In this document: positions 47,940 through 58,534 of the stretch, in pieces
Layout of the letters: each line of letters starts with the position of its first letter
Position numbering within the stretch: position 1 is the first letter of the stretch
Assembly: GCF_021412625.1 (NCBI RefSeq)
Contig: NZ_JAKCFI010000004.1
Coordinates: 62,001-126,000 of the forward strand
Direction of reading: 5' to 3'
Source: Myxococcus stipitatus
GTDB lineage: Bacteria; Myxococcota; Myxococcia; Myxococcales; Myxococcaceae
DNA: 64,000 nucleotides
Notes under the pieces: model-generated
Seen by the model: only the letters and a program-made list of their open reading frames with translations
Told to the model about the DNA's origin: nothing
Databases searched by the model: none
Program-made: the position numbers and the translations under genes

Positions 47940-48479
47940 ATGCGCCCTGCGTCCCTGCTCGCGGCGGTGGTCGGCCTCGGACTGGCCGCCTGCGCCCAGT
48001 CCTCGTTCACCACGGAGGTGAGGGGCGAGACGACCGTCCCGGCGAGCGTGCCGGGCGGTGGTGTCGAACTCAACGCCTTCCCCGCAATCAGCAGCCTGGC
48101 GGGCATGGACTTCGACCAGAACCAGGACTTCAAGAACCAGGGCATCTCCAAGGGCGAGGTGACGTCCGCGAAGGTCGACTCGCTGACGCTCCAGGTCATC
48201 TCCCCCAACGACCAGGACCTGTCCTTCCTGGACACGGTGGAGTTCTTCATCAGCGCGGGGGACCGCGAGACGCGCATCGCCTGGAAGCAGGACGTGTCGC
48301 GTTCGAGCCCCCGGCCGCCCAACCCCACCCTGTCCCTGAACGTGGCGGACACGGAGCTGCAGCCCTACGTGGCCGCGCCCTCGGTGAGCATCATCATCCG
48401 GGGCAAGGGGCGCATGCCCGAGCGCGAGGTGCGGCTGCGCGCGGTGGTGCGACTGGAAGTGGAGACGGGCCTGCTCTGA
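47940..48479 (+). CDS. lipoprotein of unknown function
   Basis: A 179-residue protein: MRPASLLAAVVGLGLAAC is a lipoprotein signal. The mature part is beta-rich (SLTLQVISPNDQDLSFLDTVEFFISAGDRETRIAW) and ends with VRLRAVVRLEVETGLL; this resembles small adhesin-like or immunoglobulin-type folds, but no family is recognised. It could pair functionally with the divergent barrel, which is only a guess. Confidence 0.72.
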   Translation: MRPASLLAAVVGLGLAACAQSSFTTEVRGETTVPASVPGGGVELNAFPAISSLAGMDFDQNQDFKNQGISKGEVTSAKVDSLTLQVISPNDQDLSFLDTVEFFISAGDRETRIAWKQDVSRSSPRPPNPTLSLNVADTELQPYVAAPSVSIIIRGKGRMPEREVRLRAVVRLEVETGLL

Positions 48480-48493
48480 GGCGCGGGCCTCAG
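48476..48493. terminator. stop-codon hairpin between convergent genes
   Basis: CTGAGG (48476-48481) pairs perfectly with CCTCAG (48488-48493) around six bases; both stop codons are in the arms. Confidence 0.45.
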
Positions 48494-49518
48494 GGCCGCG
48501 TCAGCTCCCGCGCGCGGCGCTCCAGCGCGCTGGCGCGTCCGTCCAGCTCTCCCGCCAGCGACTCCAGCCGCCGCTCCTCCGCCTCCAGCTGCGCCAGGTC
48601 CGCCAGCCCCCCCGACGCGAGCGCCTGGGCGCGCACGCCCTCGAACTGGGGGCGGCGGTCCGTGGCGCGGGCGGTGGGGGGCATTGGCGTGGGGTTCTCG
48701 CCGTTGGAGGGCGCGCCGGGCAGCGAAGGCGAGTCGTCCAGCATCAGCTCGCCCCCGAACATGCCGCCGGAGCGCTGGGAGGGCTCCACCTGGAGCGTCG
48801 AGTCCGAGCGCAGCCGCAGCCGCAGCCGCCGGTCCTGCTCGTCGAACATCGACTCCTCGCCCAGGAAGTCGTTCATCCGCCGGTCCAGGTCCTTCTCCTC
48901 GCGCGCCTCGCTGATGCGCGCGCGCAGCAGCTTGAGCCGCTCGCGGACCTTGTCCTCGGCGTCGCGCAGCGTGTCGGCCTGCTCCAGCAGGTCCTCCGGG
49001 TCGTCACCGCCGGGCGCCGCCCGCTCCAGCGAGGGCACGCGCGAGGCCGGCAGCGCCGAGCGCACCGCGTCGCGCTCGTCGCGCGTGGCGCGCATGGCCT
49101 GCAGCAGACGCGCGCGCTCCGCCCGGTCCTGCGTCCCGTCCCACGCCGCGCGCAGCCGCGACAGCTCCTCCGACAGCGCCTGGTGCAGCGCCAGGTGCGC
49201 GCGCTCCGACTCTCCCTCCGCCGTCGCCACCGCCTGCGCCAGCCCCGTCAGCGACCCGGACAGCTCCTGCGAGCGCCGCAGCGCCGCCTCCAGCTCCGAG
49301 CCCGTCGTCAGCCGCCCCTGCCGCTCCGCCTTCAGCGTCTCGATGCGCGAGGCCAGCGCGTTCAGCTCGTCCCGCAGCGCCTGCTGCTGGCCTCGCAACC
49401 CCCGCGCCTCCGTCCGCACCGCCTGCGCCCGCGTCCGCGCCGCCTCCAGCGCGGACACGCCCCACGCGGGCGCGCCCAGCACCAGGCACAGCACGAGGAT
49501 GGCGGAGCGGAGGCTCAT
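48490..49518 (-). CDS. exported coiled-coil protein
   Basis: A 342-residue protein with a signal peptide (RSAILVLCLVLGAPAWGVSA). Almost all of it is heptad-like Ala/Arg/Glu/Leu (ALRDELNALASRIETLKAERQ, ERLKLLRARISEAREEKDLDRRM), a long coiled coil with a flexible break near residues 240-290. No enzyme motif. Probably a periplasmic structural or tethering protein. It lies downstream of the sigma-54 regulator at 49691 with 172 bases between. Confidence 0.75.
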   Translation of the reverse strand: MSLRSAILVLCLVLGAPAWGVSALEAARTRAQAVRTEARGLRGQQQALRDELNALASRIETLKAERQGRLTTGSELEAALRRSQELSGSLTGLAQAVATAEGESERAHLALHQALSEELSRLRAAWDGTQDRAERARLLQAMRATRDERDAVRSALPASRVPSLERAAPGGDDPEDLLEQADTLRDAEDKVRERLKLLRARISEAREEKDLDRRMNDFLGEESMFDEQDRRLRLRLRSDSTLQVEPSQRSGGMFGGELMLDDSPSLPGAPSNGENPTPMPPTARATDRRPQFEGVRAQALASGGLADLAQLEAEERRLESLAGELDGRASALERRARELTRP

Positions 49519-49690
49519 CGACAGCGCCCGAAAAGCAAGGTGGATGCCAGCCCGCTCGCCCTGACGCGCCGCGCCCCCGCCGGAAAAGCGCTGGGATTCC
49601 AGGTGTCTGGATTCGCCGGGTGGGAGAAGGTGCGTTGGGGGTGGTGTTGGAAAGTCATGGGAGTGGGGGGTGGATCACGAATTTCCGAGG

Positions 49691-51100
<1,410 letters not shown>

Positions 51101-51261
51101 GGTGTTGCCTGTCTCTCCATGCTCTCCCAGCGGGGGCCGGCCGCCCCGGGGGGTACCGGCATGAGCGTACACCCCGGACGCAACCCTACACCGGCGAGCG
51201 CGTCCGGCGAGCGCGCGAAGGCGCTGGCGCCCCGGCCCCTTCCGGGGATACGTGGGCACGC

Positions 51262-51846
51262 ATGCACTCCCCTCCCACCGACGCCCTGCGGGCCCTGCTG
51301 TCACGCCACCTCCCCGGGGACGACAAGGAGCGCGAGGACCTGGCGCGCATGCGACAGCACGCCGGGACGCTCGCCGAGCCCTTCTCCCGCGCGCAGCCCG
51401 GGGCGCACTTCACAGGCAGCGCGGTGGTGGTGGACCCCACGGGCTCGCGCATGGTGATGGTGCTGCACGGCAAGCTGCGCCGCTGGCTCCAGCCCGGCGG
51501 GCACGCGGACGCCGCGGACGGGGGCGACATGCAGGCCACCGCGCTGCGCGAGGCCCGCGAGGAGACCGGCTGTCGCGTCGCCCCGCACCCGTCCGCGCCC
51601 CACCCCCTGGACGTGGACATCCACACCATCCCCGCGCGCAAGGACGAGCCGGAGCACCAGCACCTCGACGTGCGCTTCCTGGTGGTGGCCGAGGACCCGG
51701 AGTCGCTCGCCTTCGACCCCGCGGAGTCCACCGGCGCGCAGTGGCTGGGCTGGGACGACGCGCTGGCGCGCGCGGACGAGGCGCCGTTGCGGCGGCTGCT
51801 GGAGAAGGCCCGCGCCGTGGCGGCCCGCTCGCGCCCGGGGGCGTGA
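51262..51846 (+). CDS. NUDIX hydrolase
   Basis: A 194-residue protein. The Nudix box is [20 protein letters not shown] then EAREETG; the REAREETG helix that binds Mg is intact, while the first Glu of the box is replaced by Asp with one extra residue. Such enzymes hydrolyse nucleoside diphosphates linked to other groups, often as sanitation enzymes; the substrate cannot be deduced. ATG 51262. Divergent from the sigma-54 regulator. Confidence 0.9.
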   Translation: MHSPPTDALRALLSRHLPGDDKEREDLARMRQHAGTLAEPFSRAQPGAHFTGSAVVVDPTGSRMVMVLHGKLRRWLQPGGHADAADGGDMQATALREAREETGCRVAPHPSAPHPLDVDIHTIPARKDEPEHQHLDVRFLVVAEDPESLAFDPAESTGAQWLGWDDALARADEAPLRRLLEKARAVAARSRPGA

Positions 51847-52071
51847 GGGCGCCCTCGCGGCGCGCGCGGCGTCCGCTCCTCAACGGCGGGCCCCCGGGGC
51901 CACGCGCGCGGTGGCCTTCCGGACGCAATCCGCACAGCGTGGTGAGAAAAATGTCTCGCCCCCGGGGACAGCCTGCCGAGCAGGTGCCTTGCCACCAGTT
52001 TGGGCTCGCTCCGCGCGGAAACGGTCGTGGGCCCCCTCCGGGTCCGCCGCCGCCGGAGCGGAAAGCGAGCC

Positions 52072-52848
52072 ATGCTGACGTCCGTCAAGGTTGTGAGCGG
52101 TCCGACGTTCGAGTCCCCTGTTCGCCGCTACGTGCCCCCGCCCCTGGAAGTCACGGCCCATCCCCCCTGGGTGGAGGCGATGCTCGTGTCGCTCGACGGG
52201 GACTGGCGGCGGGCCTGCTGGCCCCGGCTGTTCCGGGACACGGCGGACGGGCGTCTTCCACCGTTGAGGGACTGGCGCCGCGTGCTGGCCGGCTTCTTCC
52301 CCATCGTCGAGTCCTTCCCCAAGTACATGGGGCTGTCGCTGGCGAAGACGACGTACGGCCAGCGCCGGGGTGACGCGAGCATCCGCCGCTGGCTGCTCCA
52401 GAACATGGCCGTCGAGGCGAGGCACGCCGAGTGGTACCTCGACTGGCTGCGGGGGCTCGGCGTGAAGCCGGAGGCCGTCTTCGCGCTGCCCTGTTCGCAG
52501 CAGCTGAGGGCCCTGCACGAACACCTGCTCCACACCTGCGCGAACGGTTCGCTGGCGGAGGGCATCGCCGCGTCCAACTGGGCCATCGAGGGCGTCACCG
52601 GCGTGTGGACGCGCGAGGTGGTGGAGCCCTTCCGCGCCTATGCCGGCGAGGGCGCGCGCATCGACGCCGGGTCGATGATGTGGCTCAAGGCGCACGCCCG
52701 CTACGACGACGCCCACCCCCACGAGGCGCTCGAAATCATCAAGCTCTCCACCTCCCCGGAGGGCGACGGCCCCGCACGCGTCGAGGCCGCCGCGCGCACC
52801 TCGCTGCGCCTGTACACCGCCGCCATCCGCGCCTGCTGTGGAGATTGA
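52072..52848 (+). CDS. haem-oxygenase-like diiron oxidase candidate (UndA/TenA/PqqC fold)
   Basis: A 258-residue all-helical protein. Glu115 and His118 in VEARHAEWY, Glu173 in WAIEGVTG, and His208, Asp212 and His215 in HARYDDAH fall at the positions expected for the metal ligands of haem-oxygenase-like diiron oxidases; the E-x2-H spacing and the distances to Glu173 and His208 match those I recall for UndA (101, 104, 159, 194). UndA makes 1-alkenes from fatty acids; other members fragment amino acids or assist cofactor synthesis. TenA or PqqC relatives without metal would lack this set. ATG 52072. Stands alone, so the substrate is unknown. Confidence 0.75.
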   Translation: MLTSVKVVSGPTFESPVRRYVPPPLEVTAHPPWVEAMLVSLDGDWRRACWPRLFRDTADGRLPPLRDWRRVLAGFFPIVESFPKYMGLSLAKTTYGQRRGDASIRRWLLQNMAVEARHAEWYLDWLRGLGVKPEAVFALPCSQQLRALHEHLLHTCANGSLAEGIAASNWAIEGVTGVWTREVVEPFRAYAGEGARIDAGSMMWLKAHARYDDAHPHEALEIIKLSTSPEGDGPARVEAAARTSLRLYTAAIRACCGD

Positions 52849-53071
52849 GACACACGCCGCTCGCCTGCTCGCCCTGGTTGGATGGATGTCTTTGTTTGCG
52901 GGTTTTTGTATGTCCTTCGACAGGGGCGCCTGTGTCGTGTGTTGTATCGACGAGAAGCGGTCGTGGGCGACTCGCTTCCCGTCATGGCCGTGCGGAGAAT
53001 GTCAGTCCAGGTCTCGGTGACCGAGGACACGTGTCTGATTCGTGGCCGCACGACACGGGAAGGCGACCCCC

Positions 53072-54862
53072 ATGCAAGCAGATGACCCGGCTGTTCGTGA
53101 CTACCCGTGGCGCGCGCTGCGCGTCTTCATGACCTGGGTGGTGCCCGCGGCGCCCGTCGCGGCCTACCTGAACGGGATGTCGATGGGCGTCTCGGGTTGG
53201 GAGGGCGCGCGCGCGGTGGCGTGGGTGCTGCCTCCCATCCTCCTGGGGCTGGGCATCCTCTATCCCTTCCTGGTGCTGCGCTGGCTGGTCCGGGACGCGT
53301 TGCGGGTGGATGCGGAGGACGCGCCAGGCGAGCGGCTGGAGCGCATCCTGCGGTTGCCCTGGCGCGCGGCGGTGGGGACGTCGTGGGTGGCGTGGACGTT
53401 GGGCGGGTTCTGGTTCAGCCTCCATGTGTGTCTCACCTGGAACAAGGACATGTCACAGGTCGTGCTGGGGACCGTCATCGGCGTGTGCTGTGGCGTCCTG
53501 CTCGGCTTCCCCCTGGGTGTCTCACTGGAGCGGTTGTTCCTTCCGCTGGCGCTGGAGGAACAGCGTCGTCATCCGGACACGGCGCCGGTGGGGCGGGGCT
53601 TCTCGTGGCCCCGGCTGGCCTGGTTCCTGCCCTTCACGTTCGGCGGCTCCATGGTCTCCGCGCTGGTGCTGTGCGGCTGCGTGGTGGGGGTGAAGCTGAC
53701 GGCGCTGCGTGACGCGCTGCACGTGGAGCTCGTGGCGGAGGGGGCCTCGCGTTCGGCGCGGTTGTTGACGGACCTGGGCGGGGCGCTCGCGGGGGAGCTG
53801 GCCTTCAGCCTGCTGTGGGTGGGCGGGCTGCTGGTGCTGCCCGGCGTCACCACGTGGATGCTGGCGCGCCGTCAGGCGCGGGCGGCCCGGGCGGTGGGAG
53901 AGGCCATCGAGTCGGTGGCGGCGGGCCGCGTGTCGGCGCCCGCCTGGGTGTCCACCGACGAGCTGGGGGACCTGGCGGCGGGGATGAACGCGGTGCTGGC
54001 GCGGCTGCGGCGGCTGCCGCTGTCCCTGCAGTCCGCCGCGGCGCGGCTGGGCGAGGCGGGCGACCAGCTGCGCGCGGCCCACGTCGAGCAGCAGCACAGC
54101 CTGGAGCGGCAGGCCGCCGCGCTGCACGAGGCGCAGGTGACGTCGGAGGAGATTCGCCGCACCTCGCGCCTGGCGTCGGAGCGCGCGGAGGCGGTGCTCC
54201 AGGTGGCCCGGCGGTCGGAGGAGCTGGGGCTGGAGGGCGAGGCCCGCGTGGGGCGCAGCGTCGCGGGGCTGGCGGACATCCGGGGCGCGGTGGACGGCAT
54301 CCAGCAGCGGCTGGCGCGGCTGGCCGAGCGCACGACGCAGATTGGCGACATCACCCAGACGGTGAAGGACCTGGCGGCCCAGTCCCACCTGCTGGCCGTC
54401 AACGCGGCCATCGAGGCGGCGCGCTCCGGGGAGCACGGCAAGGGCTTCGCGGTGGTGGCGCGCGAGGTGCGCGCGCTGGCGGACCAGTCCCTCCAGTCGA
54501 CCCGGCGCATCCACGGCATCCTCCAGGACATCGGCGAGGGCATCCGCGACGCGGCCGCCATGGGCGAGCAGGGCGTGCGCATCATCGGCACGGGGCTGGA
54601 CCAGATGCGCGCGTCGGGCGAGTCCCTGCGGGAGCTGTCCCTCATGGCCCGGGAGAACGCGGCCGCCGCCCGGCAGATCGCCGCGGCCGTGACGCAGCAG
54701 AACGCGGGCATCTCCCAGATATCCACGGCCATCGCGGACCTGGCGTACGTCATGGACGTGACGATGAAGCACCTGGAGTCCACCCAGGAGGCCACGCGGA
54801 CGCTGGCCCACGTCTCCGGCGAGGTGGGGCAGGTGTCGCGCCAGTTCAACGTGGCGGGGTGA
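53072..54862 (+). CDS. methyl-accepting chemotaxis protein with six-helix membrane domain
   Basis: A 596-residue receptor. The N-terminal 270 residues hold about six membrane helices with short loops and no folded periplasmic sensor domain. A HAMP-like linker follows ([24 protein letters not shown]). The signalling domain ends the protein, with the invariant hairpin tip [24 protein letters not shown]. It would signal through a CheA/CheW array to control gliding or another output. Sensing probably occurs within the membrane domain. ATG 53072 has GGGAAGG upstream. Its stop overlaps the converging kinase gene by 17 bases. No che genes are adjacent. Confidence 0.92.
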   Translation: MQADDPAVRDYPWRALRVFMTWVVPAAPVAAYLNGMSMGVSGWEGARAVAWVLPPILLGLGILYPFLVLRWLVRDALRVDAEDAPGERLERILRLPWRAAVGTSWVAWTLGGFWFSLHVCLTWNKDMSQVVLGTVIGVCCGVLLGFPLGVSLERLFLPLALEEQRRHPDTAPVGRGFSWPRLAWFLPFTFGGSMVSALVLCGCVVGVKLTALRDALHVELVAEGASRSARLLTDLGGALAGELAFSLLWVGGLLVLPGVTTWMLARRQARAARAVGEAIESVAAGRVSAPAWVSTDELGDLAAGMNAVLARLRRLPLSLQSAAARLGEAGDQLRAAHVEQQHSLERQAAALHEAQVTSEEIRRTSRLASERAEAVLQVARRSEELGLEGEARVGRSVAGLADIRGAVDGIQQRLARLAERTTQIGDITQTVKDLAAQSHLLAVNAAIEAARSGEHGKGFAVVAREVRALADQSLQSTRRIHGILQDIGEGIRDAAAMGEQGVRIIGTGLDQMRASGESLRELSLMARENAAAARQIAAAVTQQNAGISQISTAIADLAYVMDVTMKHLESTQEATRTLAHVSGEVGQVSRQFNVAG

Positions 54863-56318
54863 CGCCGCCCACGGGCAGGGTGAGGGTGAAGGTCGTGTCG
54901 CCGGGCGCGGACGTCAGGTGCAGCTCGCCGCCGTGGGCGCGGGCAATCTTGCGCGCCAGGGGCAGGCCCAGGCCCGTGCCCTTCTCCCGGGTGGTGAAGA
55001 AGGGCTCGAAGATGCGCTCGTGCTCGGCCGGCGGGACGCCGCCGCCGGTGTCGTGGACGCGGATGGCGTAGCGTCCGTCCGCGCAATCGCCGGACACGCG
55101 CACGCGGCCGCCCCGGGCGGAGGCCTGCACGGCGTTCCTCACCAGGTTGAGCACGGCGGCGGTGAGCAGGCTTCCGTCCGCCTCCAGGCGGGCGGGCGCG
55201 GCCTCCACCTCCACCTCCACGCCGCGGGCGCTGGCGTCCGCGGACAGCAGCTCGCGCACGGTGGACAGCAGCGCGGGGGCCTCCACTGGCGCGCGGGCCA
55301 GGGGCTGTTCGCGGGCGAAGGCGAGGAAGTCCTCGACGATGCGCTGGAGGAAGGCCACCTCGCGGTGGATGCGGGCGACGTGCTCGCCGGCCTCCGCGTG
55401 GGCGCCGGCCGCCAGGTCCTCCTGGAGGAGGCCGGAGAACAGGGCGATGCCGCCCAGGGGATTGCGCACCTCGTGGGCCACGCCCGCGAGCATCATCTTC
55501 AGCTGTCGGTCGCGGCTCTCCAGCGCGCCGCGCATCACCTCCAGCTCGCGCGCGAGCACGCCGATTTCGCGCGTGGGCTCCGGCGGCACCGGCGTGGTGA
55601 GGTCCCCCCGCCCGATGCGCAGCGCGGAGTCCATCAGCCGGCGCAGCGGGCGCGCCAGCCCGCGCGCGGTGAGGAGGGCGATGACGGTGAGCGCGCCGAG
55701 CGCGAGCGCGCCCAGCAGCAGGAAGGTGCTCCACAGCTGGTGGAGGGGGCCGAAGAACGCGGCGCTGCCCTCCACGCCCACCGCGCCCACCACGCGCCCC
55801 GCGTCGACGATGGGCGCATAGCCCGTCTTGTACAGGCGTCCGTCGGAGCCGGTGAAGAGCACCTGGCTGGCGGCGCGCTCGCCGGCGAAGACGCGCGCCA
55901 GCTCCAGCCGGTCGCGGGCCAGCTCGGGCACCTCCGCGCCCACCGGCAGGGCCCCGCCCACGTCCAGCCGCACGCGGCCCTGTGCGTCCACCGCGTAGAC
56001 GCGGCGCACGCCGCTGGCCTCGCGCAGGCCCTCGAACAGGCGCACGCCGTTGCGCCACGTGCGGGTGCCGCTCACGTCGTCGCCCGGTTCGATGGTGAGC
56101 ATGCGCTCGCCGTTGACCTGGCTGGCCACGGCCGCGGCGATGGCGGACAGGCTGGTGCCCAGCTCCTCCTCGAGGATGGCGCGCGCCCGCTGGTACACGA
56201 CGGTGCCCGCCACCGCCAGGAAGAGCAGGGCGGGCAGCAGGAACGCCACCAGCAGCCGCGCCGACAGCAGGCTGGGAATCTCCCTCCAACGGAAGCTGGG
56301 TCGTCGCGCCGGGGCCAT
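54846..56318 (-). CDS. membrane sensor histidine kinase
   Basis: A 490-residue kinase. Two membrane helices (about 22-42, 197-218) flank a 150-residue sensor region resembling dCache/double PAS ([43 protein letters not shown]). A HAMP segment (about 218-270), HisKA with His282 in [12 protein letters not shown] and an ATPase domain ([29 protein letters not shown]) follow. All catalytic boxes are intact. No adjacent response regulator, so it is an orphan. ATG 56318. Confidence 0.92.
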   Translation of the reverse strand: MAPARRPSFRWREIPSLLSARLLVAFLLPALLFLAVAGTVVYQRARAILEEELGTSLSAIAAAVASQVNGERMLTIEPGDDVSGTRTWRNGVRLFEGLREASGVRRVYAVDAQGRVRLDVGGALPVGAEVPELARDRLELARVFAGERAASQVLFTGSDGRLYKTGYAPIVDAGRVVGAVGVEGSAAFFGPLHQLWSTFLLLGALALGALTVIALLTARGLARPLRRLMDSALRIGRGDLTTPVPPEPTREIGVLARELEVMRGALESRDRQLKMMLAGVAHEVRNPLGGIALFSGLLQEDLAAGAHAEAGEHVARIHREVAFLQRIVEDFLAFAREQPLARAPVEAPALLSTVRELLSADASARGVEVEVEAAPARLEADGSLLTAAVLNLVRNAVQASARGGRVRVSGDCADGRYAIRVHDTGGGVPPAEHERIFEPFFTTREKGTGLGLPLARKIARAHGGELHLTSAPGDTTFTLTLPVGGVTPPR

Positions 56319-56355
56319 GCGTGGCGCGGACTGTAGACCACGCCCCCGCGCGTCG

Positions 56356-57126
56356 TCAGGCGTCCACGCCGAGCAGCCGGGGCAGCACGTGCTCGGCCCT
56401 CCCCAGCAGCTCCGTGTCGAAGTCGGGGTGGCGCGGCTGCATGGGCGTCAGGTTCACCATCAACGTCCACGCCCCCGCGTACTTCGCGCCCCGGACGGAG
56501 TTGGCCGCGGGCGTCACCAGCCCGGACGTGCCCACCGCGAGGAAGAGGTCGCAGTCGCGCAGGGCCCGCTTCGCCCCGTGCTCGGCGTCCACCGGCAGCG
56601 GTTCGCCGAAGAGGACGACGTCCGGGCGCAGCGGGGACTTGCAGCGCGGACAGTCGGGCGCGCGCTCGGGCGTGGAGGTGTCCTCGTAGCGGGGGAGGTT
56701 GCAGTCCGGGTTGCCGCAGCGGGTGTGCAGCAGCGAGCCGTGCAGCTCCACCACCCGGCGGCTGCCCGCCCGCGTGTGCAGCCCGTCCACGTTCTGGGTC
56801 AGCAGCGTGAAGGACTGCTCCGGGGAGAGGCGCGCCTCCCAGTCCGCCAGGGCCCGGTGCGCGGCGTTGGGGCGCGCCTCGCCCAGCTGGCGGCGCAGCG
56901 GGCCGAAGAGGGACCAGAGGCGCGAGGGGGTGTTGGCGAACGTCTCCGCGTCCGGGACCTCTTCGGTCTCCGGGCGCGTCCACAGCCCTCCGGGCCCGCG
57001 ATAGGTGGGCAGCCCCGAGGCCACGGAGATGCCCGCGCCCGTCAGCACCACGATGTTCCGCCACGTCCCCGCGCGCAGTCGGTCACGGCACTCCTCCAGC
57101 CGTGCGTCGGGGCTCACGTTCGACAT
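56356..57126 (-). CDS. Sir2-family NAD-dependent protein deacylase
   Basis: A 256-residue sirtuin. [17 protein letters not shown] (NAD binding), [15 protein letters not shown] (catalytic His), a four-Cys zinc site (CGNPDC...CPRC) and FGEPLP are all present. It removes acyl groups from lysines using NAD, or acts in defence-type NAD cleavage; the zinc site and CobB-like layout favour a deacylase. The absence of the Tyr/Arg pair that marks desuccinylases was not checked in detail. ATG 57126; GTG 57135 possible. Confidence 0.93.
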   Translation of the reverse strand: MSNVSPDARLEECRDRLRAGTWRNIVVLTGAGISVASGLPTYRGPGGLWTRPETEEVPDAETFANTPSRLWSLFGPLRRQLGEARPNAAHRALADWEARLSPEQSFTLLTQNVDGLHTRAGSRRVVELHGSLLHTRCGNPDCNLPRYEDTSTPERAPDCPRCKSPLRPDVVLFGEPLPVDAEHGAKRALRDCDLFLAVGTSGLVTPAANSVRGAKYAGAWTLMVNLTPMQPRHPDFDTELLGRAEHVLPRLLGVDA

Positions 57127-57289
57127 GCCCGACACCCTACCGCGACGGGCATATCCCTGACATCCCAGTCAACCCGTGTTTCACGGAGCCTCGGCCGGGT
57201 GAAAAGCCTCGGGTCGAGCGTTCGGGTGACGGAGACCGGGAGAAGTCCCATAGCATCCAGCGCATCCCCGCCGCTGAAAGTCGACTCCG

Positions 57290-58438
57290 CTGAACACCAC
57301 CGAACCGCGTCACCTCGCCGGCCTGGACCTGCTCCGGGGGCTGGCCATCCTCATCGTCGTCCTCTTCCACTACCCGCGTCCCCAAGGGCACGAGGCGTAT
57401 CGGATGCTCGCCAACTTCGGATGGACGGGCGTGGAGCTGTTCTTCGTGCTGAGCGGCTTCCTCATCGGCTCGCAGCTCCTGGAGCAGGTGGCCCGGGGCG
57501 AGGAGCCGTCCTTCAAGCGCTTCTACCTGCGGCGCTCGCTGCGCATCCTGCCGCCCTACCTCATCGTGGTGGCCCTGTACGTCTTCGTCCCCGCGTGGAG
57601 CGAGAGTCCCCTGGTGACGCCCGCGTGGCGCTTCCTCACCTTCACGCAGAACTTCGGACTGCGCCGCAACGGCTTCTCCCACGCGTGGTCGCTGTGCGTG
57701 GAGGAGCACTTCTACCTGGTGCTGCCCCTCCTGGTGCTCGCGCTGCGCGGACGCGTCCGCGCCCCCCAGCTCCTCGTGGGCGCGGCGGGCGTGCTGGTGG
57801 CCGGCATGCTCCTGCGGGGCGCCCTGTGGCAGCGCTCCTTCTCGATGTACGGCCCCGACGACGCCGGGTGGCGCGGCTACGACACGCTCCTGTACTACCC
57901 GACGTACGCGCGGCTCGACGGGCTGACGTTCGGCGTGCTGCTCGCGGCGCTGCGCGTCTTCCGGCCCGCGGCCTGGGAGCGCTGGACCCGAGGGGCTCGC
58001 GCCGGAGGCCTGGCGTTGGTGGGGCTCGCGTGCCTGGGCGGGGTGCTCTGGCTGAACGAGGCGTACTACCGGAACCTGCCCTACACGATGATCGCGTTCC
58101 CCCTGACGTCGCTGGGGTACGGGGCGCTGCTCATGGCCGTGGCGGGCCCCACCGCCTCGCGCGTGTGCGCCCGTGTCCCCGGCGCGAAGACGTTCGCGGC
58201 GCTGAGCTTCACCGTCTACCTCACCCACAAGGCGGTGCAGCACAACGTCCGCGTCGCGCTGGCGCCCCATGGCATGGACGCCTTCCACCCCGTCACGCTG
58301 TTGGGAGGCGCCGTGGCGGTGCTGCTCGTGTCGCTCGCGCTGCACCACGCCGTGGAGCGGCCCGCGCTGAGGTGGCGCTCGCGACTGGAGGCACGGCTCG
58401 TCCGAGCGCCTTCGCCCCGGCCCTCCGTTGCTGGCTGA
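57290..58438 (+). CDS. integral-membrane acyltransferase (Acyltransferase 3 family)
   Basis: A 382-residue protein with about ten membrane helices. HLAGLDLLRGLAILIVVLFHY and WTGVELFFVLSGFLIGSQLL are the two N-terminal signatures (catalytic His in LFHY). To keep the first, translation must start at CTG 57290: a stop codon lies 15 bases upstream in frame, and the first ATG (57404) would delete the whole first helix. Family members O-acylate cell-surface glycans or lipopolysaccharide. Divergent from the sirtuin gene. Confidence 0.85.
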   Translation: MNTTEPRHLAGLDLLRGLAILIVVLFHYPRPQGHEAYRMLANFGWTGVELFFVLSGFLIGSQLLEQVARGEEPSFKRFYLRRSLRILPPYLIVVALYVFVPAWSESPLVTPAWRFLTFTQNFGLRRNGFSHAWSLCVEEHFYLVLPLLVLALRGRVRAPQLLVGAAGVLVAGMLLRGALWQRSFSMYGPDDAGWRGYDTLLYYPTYARLDGLTFGVLLAALRVFRPAAWERWTRGARAGGLALVGLACLGGVLWLNEAYYRNLPYTMIAFPLTSLGYGALLMAVAGPTASRVCARVPGAKTFAALSFTVYLTHKAVQHNVRVALAPHGMDAFHPVTLLGGAVAVLLVSLALHHAVERPALRWRSRLEARLVRAPSPRPSVAG

Positions 58439-58443
58439 GCCGG

Positions 58444-58475
58444 GCCTGGGCCCGCATGCGTGTCCGGGCCCGGGC
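58444..58475. terminator. bidirectional terminator
   Basis: GCCTGGGCCCG (58444-58454) pairs with CGGGCCCGGGC (58465-58475), 11 bp with one G-U pair, between the convergent acyltransferase and chitosanase genes. Confidence 0.65.
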
Positions 58476-58534
58476 GGGATGCTTGGGTGGGGGCCTCCCG
58501 CGCGGCGCGTGTCGCGCGGGGGCTCCGGCCCGGG

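Noticed and set aside
51921-51931. GGACGCAATCC resembling part of a cyclic-di-GMP (GEMM) riboswitch
   Set aside because: The rest of the GEMM consensus (the upstream GCAAAC and tetraloop receptor helices) is absent.
57404-58438. Acyltransferase starting at ATG 57404
   Set aside because: That start would delete the first membrane helix and the conserved His motif; CTG 57290 keeps both.
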